The notes under the pieces are model-generated. The model made no database searches. It worked only from the letters and a program-made list of their open reading frames with translations, and was not told the origin of the DNA. A stretch of 64,000 bases of DNA. It comes from Vibrio cortegadensis (lineage in GTDB: Bacteria > Pseudomonadota > Gammaproteobacteria > Enterobacterales > Vibrionaceae). Each line of letters starts with the position of its first letter. Positions within the stretch are counted from its first letter, which is position 1. Where the stretch lies: NCBI RefSeq assembly GCF_024347395.1, contig NZ_AP025472.1, positions 496,001 through 560,000 of the forward strand, read 5' to 3'. Shown in pieces: positions 45,143-53,754 of this stretch. The translations under genes and the position numbers were made by a program.

Positions 45143-47586
45143 TGTTAATGAACTCTCTAAAAAAGTCAGCAGTAGATAAACCGTTGGTCAATAAGCGCTC
45201 AGCAGAAAAAAAAGAGACCACGAAAAAGAAACCAGCTGGTGGAAAAAAAGCCACGACGACAAAAAAAGCGGCTGTAAAACCGAAAAAACGAACCACAACC
45301 AAGCGTAAAAAGGCAGCGAAAGAGAAACGTAGCTGGTTACGAATTTTGTGGGGCGTGAGTTGGAAAAGCGGTATTGCGGTCATCGCGTTATTGATTTTTA
45401 TTGGCGTGTATCTTGATTCCGTTGTGAAGCAGAGATTTGAAGGTCAGCTATTTGATTTGCCTACGGTGGTTTATGCGAGAGTGTTGAACTTGGCTCCGGG
45501 TCAAGAGGTGGCGCTTAAGCAAGTTCAAAATGAGTTGGATGTGCTCAATTATCGTAAGGTTCGTCAACCTCGTCATCCAGGTGATTACTCCTCTTCGTCC
45601 ACCAAAATAGAGGTGATTCGTAGGCCATTCGAATTTACAGATGGGCCGGAGCCGGATCGTCACGTCATGTTACATTTTGATAAGACGAGCCTTACGCGCA
45701 TTCAATCGTTAGAACAAGATCAGGACATGGGCTACTTGCGCATTGAGCCGAAGATGCTTGGGATGCTAGAAAAAGGCAAAGACGAACAACGACTATTCTT
45801 ACGCCGTGAGCAGTTCCCCGAAGTAATGGTAGACGCATTGCTCGTGACAGAAGATCGCTATTTTTATCAGCATGAAGGGGTTTCGCCTGTTGCGATTGCC
45901 CGTGCTCTGGTGGCGAATATCAAAGCGGGTCGTACGGTTCAAGGGGGAAGTACATTAACTCAACAACTTGCCAAAAACTTATTTCTATCAAGAGAAAAAA
46001 CATTATGGCGAAAAGTAAGAGAAGCGTATATCGCATTGATTTTGGACTACCGTTATAGCAAAGACCGAATCTTAGAAGCGTACTTGAATGAAGTCTATTT
46101 AGGACAAAGTGGTGGCGAAGCGATTCATGGTTTTGGGCTGGCTTCGAGGCTCTATTTCGGACAACCGATTCAAGAGTTGCGTATCGATCAATTAGCCTTA
46201 CTGGTTGGGATGGTGAAAGGTCCTTCCTATTACAACCCTGTCCGCTACCCTGAACGCGCTAAGAAACGTCGCGACTTAGTACTTCGCCTTATGATGCAGC
46301 AAGATACTCTCACGGCCAGTCAGTATGAAGAAGCCGCTCGCAGGCCGCTTGATATTCAAGATAATCCACGTATTGCTAGCCGCCAGCCCGCCTATTTCCA
46401 ACAACTGAAAATAGAGTTAAATGAATCTTTGGGAACACGGTTCCATTCGGATTCAGGGTTGCGTGTGTTCACGTCACTTGATCCTGTCTCTCAAGTAAAA
46501 TTAGAGCAGGCGATTGGTCGAAAAGTACCTGAACTCGCTAAAAGAGCGGGCAAAGAGTTAGAGGCCGCTGCGATTGCGGTAGATCGCCATTCCGGCGAGA
46601 TCCGCGCCATGGTCGGCGGAAAACGTACGGGATATGATGGCTTTAACCGAGCTTTAAATGCCAGCCGTCCAATCGGTTCACTTGTAAAACCAGCCATATA
46701 CTTAACAGCGCTTGAACAGCCTGATAAGTATTCACTGGCTTCGACGTTAATGGATTCTCCTCTCAGCTTAAAAGGCAGCAAAGGGAGTGTTTGGTCCCCG
46801 CGTAATTTCGATCGTAAGTTCCGTGGTGAAGTGCCACTCTATCAAGCATTAGCAAAATCTCTGAATGTACCAACGGTAAGGTTAGGCATGCAGTTGGGGA
46901 TAAAAGAGGTATCAAAAACATTAGTCAAATTGGGGGTGGATAACAGCGAAATTCGCCCCGTTCCATCGATGTTTTTAGGTTCATTTTCATTGACGCCTTA
47001 CCAAGTGGCGCAGATGTACCAAACACTGACCAATTCAGGTAAGAAAGCGCCACTTTCTGCATTGCGTTCTGTGGTTAATTTAGATGGCGATGTGTTGTAT
47101 CAAACACTTCCAAGAGTATCGCAAGCGGTTGATCAGCAAGCCGCTTGGCTGACGACTTACGCGATGAAAAAAGGTGTGTCACAGGGGACGGGGCGCTTCC
47201 TTCAGAATCAATTCGCTTGGGCGGCGCTGGCTGGAAAAACAGGAACGAGTAACGACAGCCGAGACAGTTGGTTTGTTGGCGTTGATGGGCGTGAAGTCAC
47301 GACCATCTGGTTAGGGCGTGATGACAATAAACCTACGACACTAACGGGCTCTAGCGGTGCATTGCGTGTATACGCTGATTACCTGCAACACCGCATTCCT
47401 GAAAAACTACGGTTGCCTTGGCCGAAGGGTATCGCTACTTTAGGCTTCTCTCCGACGTCATCTGGCGGTTTAGAGCTTGATTGTGGTAGTGATTTTAAGC
47501 TGCCTGTTTGGGACAGTGAAGGTCAATTAAAACAAGGGTGTGAAAATCGACCACAACAATGGCTTAAAAAATTATTCCAGTGGTAG
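45142..47586 (+). CDS. mrcB: Penicillin-binding protein 1B
   Basis: Bifunctional murein synthase. A lysine-rich cytoplasmic tail (1-68) and one membrane helix (about 72-92) are followed by a UB2H region. The GT51 transglycosylase has Glu237 (TEDRYFYQHEG) and QGGSTLTQQLAKN at 267-279. The transpeptidase has Ser513 (SLVK), SLN at 573-575 and KTG at 699-701. Length 814 fits. It is translationally linked to hrpB. The tail is coded by several A7-A8 runs. Confidence 0.97.
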   Translation: MLMNSLKKSAVDKPLVNKRSAEKKETTKKKPAGGKKATTTKKAAVKPKKRTTTKRKKAAKEKRSWLRILWGVSWKSGIAVIALLIFIGVYLDSVVKQRFEGQLFDLPTVVYARVLNLAPGQEVALKQVQNELDVLNYRKVRQPRHPGDYSSSSTKIEVIRRPFEFTDGPEPDRHVMLHFDKTSLTRIQSLEQDQDMGYLRIEPKMLGMLEKGKDEQRLFLRREQFPEVMVDALLVTEDRYFYQHEGVSPVAIARALVANIKAGRTVQGGSTLTQQLAKNLFLSREKTLWRKVREAYIALILDYRYSKDRILEAYLNEVYLGQSGGEAIHGFGLASRLYFGQPIQELRIDQLALLVGMVKGPSYYNPVRYPERAKKRRDLVLRLMMQQDTLTASQYEEAARRPLDIQDNPRIASRQPAYFQQLKIELNESLGTRFHSDSGLRVFTSLDPVSQVKLEQAIGRKVPELAKRAGKELEAAAIAVDRHSGEIRAMVGGKRTGYDGFNRALNASRPIGSLVKPAIYLTALEQPDKYSLASTLMDSPLSLKGSKGSVWSPRNFDRKFRGEVPLYQALAKSLNVPTVRLGMQLGIKEVSKTLVKLGVDNSEIRPVPSMFLGSFSLTPYQVAQMYQTLTNSGKKAPLSALRSVVNLDGDVLYQTLPRVSQAVDQQAAWLTTYAMKKGVSQGTGRFLQNQFAWAALAGKTGTSNDSRDSWFVGVDGREVTTIWLGRDDNKPTTLTGSSGALRVYADYLQHRIPEKLRLPWPKGIATLGFSPTSSGGLELDCGSDFKLPVWDSEGQLKQGCENRPQQWLKKLFQW

Positions 47587-47621
47587 GTTAAGGTTTATTT
47601 GGGGAAGTTCTTCGTATTAGT

Positions 47622-47646
47622 GCCCTTTGGTATAAGGGCTATTTTT
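47622..47646 (+). terminator. Terminator of mrcB within a repeat array
   Basis: GCCCTT (47622-47627) pairs with AAGGGC (47634-47639), followed by TATTTTT. The 3' half is the first clear unit of the 16-bp array. Confidence 0.65.
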
Positions 47647-47716
47647 CATAAGAGCTATTTTTAATAAGAACTGTCTCTCATAAGAACTATTTTGCATTAA
47701 AGCTTTTTCGCATAGG
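47631..47716. repeat. Degenerate 16-bp tandem-repeat array
   Basis: Five consecutive 16-base units start at 47631, 47647, 47663, 47679 and 47695, with a sixth truncated at 47711. The consensus is CATAAGAGCTATTTTT. Units 2 and 4 differ from it at one to three positions; the others are more diverged. A weaker unit may precede at 47615. It fills most of the mrcB-patatin gap. Confidence 0.85.
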
Positions 47717-47751
47717 TAAGTAAAAACGTACTTTTATATAAGGATTTTGGA

Positions 47752-50049
47752 ATGGCGCGTCAGTACAATTTAGGATTCCTATTAATATTGAGCAGTTTAC
47801 TGCCAGCCTCTAGTGCATGGGCATTAGACGTTTCTGAAAAGGAAGCATCGCGCCCTAAGGTTGCTGTTGTATTAGCAGGCGGTGGTGCGAAGGGAGCGGC
47901 TCATATTGGTGTATTGAAAGCACTTGAAGAGATGCAAATCCCTGTTGATTACATTACAGGAACCAGCATGGGAGCCTATGTAGGCGGCTTGTACGCGATG
48001 GGAATGAGTGCAGATGAAATTGAAAGCTTTGTCTATACCATTAATTGGAATTCTGGATATCGAGACCGTGTGGACCGTAGCCAACGTCGTGTACGAGATA
48101 AAGAGTATGAAGATAGATATCAACTCACAACCGACATAGGATTACGTTGGGGAGAAGTTCGAGCACCAAAAGGGGTAGTGCAAGGGCAAAATATGTTACG
48201 TATTTTGAGGGAAACGACAGGTAACTTGCCGCCGTTTGACTCATTTGATGATCTTGTGATCCCTTATCGTTCTGTCTCTACCGATATCATAGAACTACAA
48301 CAAGTGATCATGAAAGACGGCTATTTGGTCGATGCCATGATGTCGAGTATGTCGGTTCCTGGTGCGCTGCCTCCGTATGAAGTCAATGGACAGATGCTTG
48401 TCGATGGTGGCGTCACCAATAATATGCCTGTCGACGTTGCTCGTGCAATGGGGGCTGATATTGTTATCGCGGTTGATATTAGTACGGATTATAAAGGGGA
48501 GGATGATTTTACGACGTTTTTAACCGCTGCGGATCAGCTTTCCAATTATCTAGTTCGTCGTAGCACTCACAAGCAAGCTGAAACGCTGACTGATGATGAT
48601 TTTTATATCCAACCAGATGTTGGGGATATGGAGACCACTGAATTTGATAAAATGCCGGACGCTTACCAAAAGGGTTATTTAGAAACTCTCAAAGTGAAAG
48701 ATAAATTAGCGGCGTTATCGCTTTCAAATCGAAACTATCAAATTTATATCGATCATATACAAGATCGCAGAAAGACGTTGCAATTTGGTGATGAAACCGT
48801 TGTCGATGAGATAGTGGTGAACAATGAGACTCACTACAGTGACAAGCTTCTCGCTAACCGTTTAGATTTAAAGCCAGGACGGATTCTGAAAACGGGTGAG
48901 ATAGAGAAAAGTGTTCAAGATCTTTATGCATTAGACCGATTTGAATTGATCACTTACCGTTACGATCAAGTCGATGGTGTGAATCAAGTTATCTTTGATG
49001 TTGATGAAAAGTCCTGGGGCCCAAATTACGTCAATTTCAGATTTTTCCTTGAGGATGATTTCGCAACTAAAAGCCAGTATTCGATCGGACTTTCCAGTAA
49101 CTTTACCGATATTAACTCTCATGGTGCAGAGCTACGAACCAACCTAGAGATGGGGACAGACAAACGAATTGAAGCCGAATTTTTTTCACCGATTCTTTCT
49201 GGGCAAAAGCTTTTTACGTCTACCAAACTGATATATAGCAATCAAAACCGAAATATCCCTTTGGACGGTTTTGATGACATGACTTTAGAAGGTTCTCGTG
49301 ATTATTTGCCTGTCACCTTTCAAGAGGTGGTTGGAGAATTTGAGCTAGGATATCAAGCTGCGTTATGGCAAGAGTTTACCATCGGTGCTCGCTATACCGA
49401 TGGCTCGGCGGAATATTCGACATTACCCTCTCTTGGCGATTTCACGTTTACCCGAATGGGTGGGTTTGTCAGTTATCGATTGGACACATTAGATCACTAT
49501 AGTTTACCAACAAAAGGGCTATATATTGATCTTGAATACTTGATTTCACATGATGATACCAATGGTTACGTTGACGACTCTTCAGAAGATATCACCGATA
49601 CGGTTTATGAAATATCGGCTGAATTGCAAGCCGCAAGAAGCTATGAACGACATACTTTGGTCGCAAAAGCGGAATATGGTGTCGTAGAAAGTAAAAACTC
49701 ACTAGTACCGATCGATCCTCGGGAGTTAGGCGGTTTCTTAAATTTATCGGGTATCTCAAGAAATAGCCTCATCGGACAGAACAAAGCTTTTGCAAGCCTA
49801 GTGTATCGTTACCGCTGGTTTGACAATGACTTCGGTCTGTTTGAATCCCCAGTCTACTTAGGGGCGTCGATCGAAAGAGGAGGCGTTTGGACGGATAATT
49901 CACTGAAGCTAAATGAAGCTCCTATGTATAACGCCGCGTCTATTTTTGCTGGCATCGATTCACCTATTGGGCCTGTGATGTTTGCTTATGGACGCACAGA
50001 AGAGGATTTCGACTCGGTGTATCTGATCATCGGAACGCCGTCTAAATAA
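47752..50049 (+). CDS. Patatin-like phospholipase with outer-membrane beta-barrel (type Vd/PlpD-like)
   Basis: A 765-residue fusion. A signal peptide (1-25, ends SSAWA) precedes a patatin domain (about 35-235) with oxyanion loop GGGAKGAAHIG (43-53), nucleophile Ser72 in GTSMG and Asp218 in VDGG. A POTRA-like region (about 345-420) leads into a 16-strand-type barrel of the Omp85 surface-antigen family (about 425-765). This is the domain order of PlpD, a secreted phospholipase A1. SD AAGGATTTTGG before ATG. Lipase activity and surface exposure are inferred from the architecture. Confidence 0.9.
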   Translation: MARQYNLGFLLILSSLLPASSAWALDVSEKEASRPKVAVVLAGGGAKGAAHIGVLKALEEMQIPVDYITGTSMGAYVGGLYAMGMSADEIESFVYTINWNSGYRDRVDRSQRRVRDKEYEDRYQLTTDIGLRWGEVRAPKGVVQGQNMLRILRETTGNLPPFDSFDDLVIPYRSVSTDIIELQQVIMKDGYLVDAMMSSMSVPGALPPYEVNGQMLVDGGVTNNMPVDVARAMGADIVIAVDISTDYKGEDDFTTFLTAADQLSNYLVRRSTHKQAETLTDDDFYIQPDVGDMETTEFDKMPDAYQKGYLETLKVKDKLAALSLSNRNYQIYIDHIQDRRKTLQFGDETVVDEIVVNNETHYSDKLLANRLDLKPGRILKTGEIEKSVQDLYALDRFELITYRYDQVDGVNQVIFDVDEKSWGPNYVNFRFFLEDDFATKSQYSIGLSSNFTDINSHGAELRTNLEMGTDKRIEAEFFSPILSGQKLFTSTKLIYSNQNRNIPLDGFDDMTLEGSRDYLPVTFQEVVGEFELGYQAALWQEFTIGARYTDGSAEYSTLPSLGDFTFTRMGGFVSYRLDTLDHYSLPTKGLYIDLEYLISHDDTNGYVDDSSEDITDTVYEISAELQAARSYERHTLVAKAEYGVVESKNSLVPIDPRELGGFLNLSGISRNSLIGQNKAFASLVYRYRWFDNDFGLFESPVYLGASIERGGVWTDNSLKLNEAPMYNAASIFAGIDSPIGPVMFAYGRTEEDFDSVYLIIGTPSK

Positions 50050-50291
50050 CCATTACCAGAAGTGCAAATTTGACGACTTAATAGGCCGAAATTATAAAAC
50101 TTTAGTCTTAAGTTGCTATGTTGGTCAAAATGATAAGATTTTAATTTATCGTTAAATTTGCTATTCTCCCCACCACCGTTTGGTCTCTCTGGTGTTGTAC
50201 ATCAATGTGATTAGAGTGATGGACAATGGCAAAGGAGAGCCAAGTTTCCAAGGATGTTCACTCCCTTTTTCTTTAATAAAAAGAGTAAATA

Positions 50292-50312
50292 ATGAGGGAG
50301 GAACCGCAATGA
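50292..50312 (+). CDS. Possible upstream mini-ORF 1 of acnB (MREEPQ)
   Basis: ATG to TGA, six codons, weak ribosome site (AAGAGTAA). Its TGA overlaps the ATG of the next mini-ORF as ATGA. Coding is suggested only by this arrangement. Confidence 0.3.
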   Translation: MREEPQ

Positions 50313-50332
50313 GAGGAAAAAGTCGTGCTTGA
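50309..50332 (+). CDS. Possible leader mini-ORF 2 of acnB (MRGKSRA)
   Basis: Seven codons from an ATG that has the best Shine-Dalgarno sequence in the region (GGGAGGAA, seven bases away). It is out of frame with acnB and its TGA lies 3 bases inside acnB, so ribosomes ending here are placed on the acnB GTG. Translation is inferred. Confidence 0.4.
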   Translation: MRGKSRA

Positions 50333-52913
50333 AGCCTATCGTAAACACGTCGCAGAGCGTGCTGCTGAAGGAGTCGTTCCGAGACCACTAGATGCTGAGC
50401 AAGTAGCCGCATTAATTGAACTGGTAAAGAATCCGCCACAAGGTGAAGAAGCGTTCCTTCTTGACCTACTAGAAAACCGTATTCCACCGGGTGTAGATGA
50501 AGCTGCTTATGTTAAAGCTGGTTTCCTTACGGCCATCACTAAAGGTGAAGTCGTTTCTCCACTAGTAAGTAAAGCAAAAGCGGCAGAACTGCTTGGCACT
50601 ATGCAAGGCGGTTACAACATCGAATCTCTAGTCTCTCTACTAGACGATGCCGAACTTGCTCCAATCGCTGTTAAAGCACTGTCCCACACTCTACTGATGT
50701 TTGACGCGTTCTACGACGTAGAAGAGAAAGCGAAAGCAGGCAATGCTTCAGCGCAGCAAGTACTCCAATCTTGGGCTGATGCTGAATGGTTTACGTCAAA
50801 AGAGAAAGTCGCAGAAAAAATCACGGTTAAAGTATTTAAAGTCACTGGTGAAACCAACACCGATGACCTATCGCCTGCGCCTGATGCATGGTCACGCCCT
50901 GATATTCCAGTGCACGCAAAAGCGATGCTGAAAATGGAACGTGAAGGCATTAATCCTGACGAACAGGGTAGCGTTGGTCCTATTACTCAAATTGAAGAAA
51001 TGCAAAAAGATGGCATTCCACTGGCTTATGTTGGTGATGTTGTTGGTACAGGTTCTTCACGTAAATCGGCAACGAACTCAGTACTTTGGTTTATGGGTGA
51101 AGATATCCCATTCGTACCAAATAAGCGTACTGGCGGTGTTTGTCTTGGTGGTAAAATTGCTCCAATCTTCTACAACACAATGGAAGACTCAGGCGCGCTA
51201 CCAATTGAACTGAACGTACAAGACATGAACATGGGTGATGTTATTGATATCTACCCGTATGAAGGTGTTGTTCACAAGAACGGTTCTGTGATTTCAAACT
51301 TTGAATTAAGTAAGGTACTTCTAGATGAAGTGCGTGCTGGTGGTCGTATTCCACTGATCATCGGTCGAGGCTTAACTGGTCGTGCTCGTGACGCTCTAGG
51401 TCTAGCTGAAACCGATTTGTTTGCTAAACCAATCGACCCATCTGCATCTGATAAAGGCTACACGCTAGCTCAGAAGATGGTTGGCAAAGCATGTGGCGTT
51501 GAAGGTGTACGTGCTGGCCAGTACTGTGAACCTAAAATGACAACCGTAGGCTCGCAAGATACAACAGGCCCTATGACTCGTGATGAGCTTAAAGACCTTG
51601 CTTGTCTTGGCTTCTCAGCAGACCTTGTTATGCAGTCTTTCTGTCACACATCTGCATACCCGAAACCAGTCGATGTAAACACTCACCATACGCTGCCTGA
51701 TTTCATTATGAACCGTGCGGGTGTTTCACTGCGTCCTGGTGATGGTGTTATTCACTCGTGGCTAAACCGCATGCTTCTTCCTGATACTGTTGGTACTGGT
51801 GGTGACTCGCATACTCGTTTCCCATTAGGTATTTCATTCCCTGCGGGCTCTGGCTTAGTAGCATTTGCTGCGGCAACAGGCGTTATGCCTCTTGATATGC
51901 CTGAATCTATCTTGGTTCGTTTTAAAGGCGAAATGCAGCCGGGTATCACGCTACGTGACCTAGTACATGCCATTCCTCTTTACGGTATTAAGCAAGGTCT
52001 ACTAACGGTAGAGAAAGCAGGTAAGATCAATGAATTCTCTGGTCGTGTACTAGAAATTGAAGGTGTTGAGCACCTATCTGTTGAGCAAGCATTTGAGCTT
52101 TCTGATGCATCTGCTGAGCGTTCGGCTGCAGGTTGTACAGTGAAGCTGTCTCAAGAGTCTATCGATGAGTACTTGAACTCGAATATCGTTATGCTTAAGT
52201 GGATGATTGCTGAAGGTTACGGTGATGTTCGTACGATTGAGCGTCGTATTACGGCAATGGAAGAGTGGTTAGCGAACCCTGAGTTGCTCTCTGCTGATTC
52301 TGATGCTGAATACGCTCATGTTATTGAGATTGATCTTGCTGATATCGATCAGCCAATTCTATGTGCACCAAACGATCCAGATGATGCTCGTCTTCTTTCT
52401 GACGTTCAAGGTACTGAGATTCAAGAAGTGTTCATCGGCTCTTGTATGACGAATATCGGTCACTTCCGTGCGGCAGGTAAGATGCTTGAAGAGTTCAATG
52501 GTTCTCTAAACACTCGCCTATGGGTGGCTCCGCCAACTAAGATGGATAAAGACCAACTGACAGAAGAGGGCTATTACGGCATCTTCGGTCGTGCTGGGGT
52601 GCGTATTGAAACTCCGGGTTGTTCTTTATGTATGGGTAACCAAGCACGTGTTGCTGATGCTTCTACGGTTATGTCGACGTCTACTCGTAACTTCCCGAAC
52701 CGTTTGGGTACGGGGGCGAACGTTTATCTCGCTTCTGCTGAGCTTTCTGCTGTTGGTGCGATTCTAGGTCGAATTCCAACTAAAGAAGAGTACCTGGAGT
52801 ACGCTGAGAAGATTAATGCGACCGCTGCGGATACATACCGTTATCTGAATTTCCATAAAATGGGTCAGTACACGGAAAAAGCAGACACTGTTATTTTCCA
52901 AGAACCAGCCTAG
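50325..52913 (+). CDS. acnB: Aconitate hydratase B
   Basis: Main TCA-cycle aconitase, isomerising citrate and isocitrate with a 4Fe-4S cluster; apo-AcnB in E. coli also binds mRNA. The 862 residues have the AcnB order: HEAT-like domain (1-160), swivel domain with NTDDLSPAPDAWSRPDIP near 183, then the catalytic domains. Cluster cysteines lie in GSCMTNIGHF near 706 and CSLCMGNQ near 766. The start is GTG with AGAGGA seven bases upstream, and MLEAYRKHVAERAAEG matches E. coli from its first residue. Confidence 0.98.
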   Translation: MLEAYRKHVAERAAEGVVPRPLDAEQVAALIELVKNPPQGEEAFLLDLLENRIPPGVDEAAYVKAGFLTAITKGEVVSPLVSKAKAAELLGTMQGGYNIESLVSLLDDAELAPIAVKALSHTLLMFDAFYDVEEKAKAGNASAQQVLQSWADAEWFTSKEKVAEKITVKVFKVTGETNTDDLSPAPDAWSRPDIPVHAKAMLKMEREGINPDEQGSVGPITQIEEMQKDGIPLAYVGDVVGTGSSRKSATNSVLWFMGEDIPFVPNKRTGGVCLGGKIAPIFYNTMEDSGALPIELNVQDMNMGDVIDIYPYEGVVHKNGSVISNFELSKVLLDEVRAGGRIPLIIGRGLTGRARDALGLAETDLFAKPIDPSASDKGYTLAQKMVGKACGVEGVRAGQYCEPKMTTVGSQDTTGPMTRDELKDLACLGFSADLVMQSFCHTSAYPKPVDVNTHHTLPDFIMNRAGVSLRPGDGVIHSWLNRMLLPDTVGTGGDSHTRFPLGISFPAGSGLVAFAAATGVMPLDMPESILVRFKGEMQPGITLRDLVHAIPLYGIKQGLLTVEKAGKINEFSGRVLEIEGVEHLSVEQAFELSDASAERSAAGCTVKLSQESIDEYLNSNIVMLKWMIAEGYGDVRTIERRITAMEEWLANPELLSADSDAEYAHVIEIDLADIDQPILCAPNDPDDARLLSDVQGTEIQEVFIGSCMTNIGHFRAAGKMLEEFNGSLNTRLWVAPPTKMDKDQLTEEGYYGIFGRAGVRIETPGCSLCMGNQARVADASTVMSTSTRNFPNRLGTGANVYLASAELSAVGAILGRIPTKEEYLEYAEKINATAADTYRYLNFHKMGQYTEKADTVIFQEPA

Positions 52914-52915
52914 TT

Positions 52916-53037
52916 CCTCGTTATATTTGTAGCTGCAGCGTTGTTGACTGCGTACGTTTACCCTAATCACATAGAGCTTCTATGCTCATAGGGATGAACG
53001 TACTTGTCGCCTAGCTGCAACTCCAACTATTTAGAGG
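52916..53037. repeat. ERIC/IRU-type repetitive element
   Basis: A 122-base imperfect palindrome starting 2 bases after the acnB stop, bounded by CCTC and GAGG. The centre (TTACCCTAATCACATAG ... CTATGCTCATAGGGAT) and the right arm (GTCGCCTAGCTGCAACTC) correspond to the enterobacterial repetitive intergenic consensus, known also from Vibrio. Stems GTACGTT/AACGTAC and CATAG/CTATG are visible. It would be transcribed as the acnB 3' untranslated region. Confidence 0.85.
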
Positions 53038-53052
53038 AACCCAAATGATAGG

Positions 53053-53078
53053 GCGTCTACTTCGGTAGGCGTTTTTTT
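53053..53078 (+). terminator. Terminator after acnB
   Basis: CGTCTAC pairs with GTAGGCG (one G-T pair) around TTCG, followed by seven T residues. It follows the ERIC element. Confidence 0.85.
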
Positions 53079-53180
53079 ATGTCTGTATGTTAGGTGATGA
53101 GTGACTCGATCTCTTGGTGACTTCACTATATACTCTCGCCTCATTTTTTACCCTGTCTGTGATTAGCGCGTGGAGCCTTT

Positions 53181-53555
53181 ATGGAATTCGAATTTACAAG
53201 AAACACTTTAATGGGTGAGTACTACGTAAAGTGCAGCATGGGGCATGAGATTATTGGTCGTTGGTTGCAAGAAGAGATTGGAACCAATAGACAGAAGATT
53301 GATCAAGTCTGTGCGTTACTTGATGAGGCTCAACTGCGAACGTCGAAAGAACAAAAATTATTAGGGACAGAAATTAGCCTCGTCATTTGTGAAGATGAAG
53401 TAACCGTTCAAGAAAATAGTTTAGATCATGATGCTGAGTTGGAAGAGCAGCATAGCGAATATGATTATTATAACTGTGAAAGTACCGCAAGTTGTGGCCT
53501 AGAAGATTTTGAGTTATTGATTGAACGTTGGAAAGATTTTATTGGTTATGTCTAG
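53181..53555 (+). CDS. yacL: YacL family protein (UPF0231)
   Basis: A 124-residue acidic soluble protein. It aligns with E. coli YacL along its length: MEFEFTRN at the start, MGHEIIGRW near 20, and YYNCESTASCGLEDFELLIERW near the end. E. coli yacL is also next to acnB. Function is unknown. It is separated from acnB by the ERIC element and a terminator, so it should have its own promoter. Confidence 0.88.
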   Translation: MEFEFTRNTLMGEYYVKCSMGHEIIGRWLQEEIGTNRQKIDQVCALLDEAQLRTSKEQKLLGTEISLVICEDEVTVQENSLDHDAELEEQHSEYDYYNCESTASCGLEDFELLIERWKDFIGYV

Positions 53556-53612
53556 GATAAATTAAGTTTTGCACCGCTTTGGAGCTATAGCGGATTGCGC
53601 ATTATATTTGGG

Positions 53613-53647
53613 AAAGAGCTGCACCGAACTGGTGCGGCTCTTTTTTT
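53613..53647 (+). terminator. Terminator of yacL
   Basis: AAAGAGCTGCACC and GGTGCGGCTCTTT pair around GAACT (one G-T pair), followed by further T residues. Confidence 0.9.
53620..53636. promoter_or_regulatory. Candidate NtrC-binding site upstream of glnK
   Basis: TGCACC, five bases, GGTGCG matches the NtrC consensus (TGCACC, five bases, GGTGCA) at 11 of 12 defined positions. It lies about 63 bases upstream of the candidate -24 element and is the stem of the yacL terminator. A half-site TGCACC lies at 53663. Confidence 0.65.
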
Positions 53648-53698
53648 ATATATCGATGAAAATGCACCTAATTGTTATTTATCAATGAGTTATTGATT

Positions 53699-53714
53699 TG
53701 GCATGCAACTTGAT
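53699..53714 (+). promoter_or_regulatory. Candidate sigma-54 promoter of glnK-amtB
   Basis: TGGCATGCAACTTGAT matches the -24/-12 consensus TGGCACG, four bases, TTGCW at all but two fixed positions (C to T, and C to A in the -12 GC). It is 41 bases upstream of the glnK ATG. Confidence 0.6.
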
Positions 53715-53754
53715 TATTAGAAAGTGTCAAAGGAATAATTTTCGAGGGAACGAT

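Noticed and set aside
53698..53754. Longer N-terminus of glnK starting at 53698
   Set aside because: It would include the sigma-54 promoter element and lies outside the P-II family; the ATG at 53755 has a good ribosome site.
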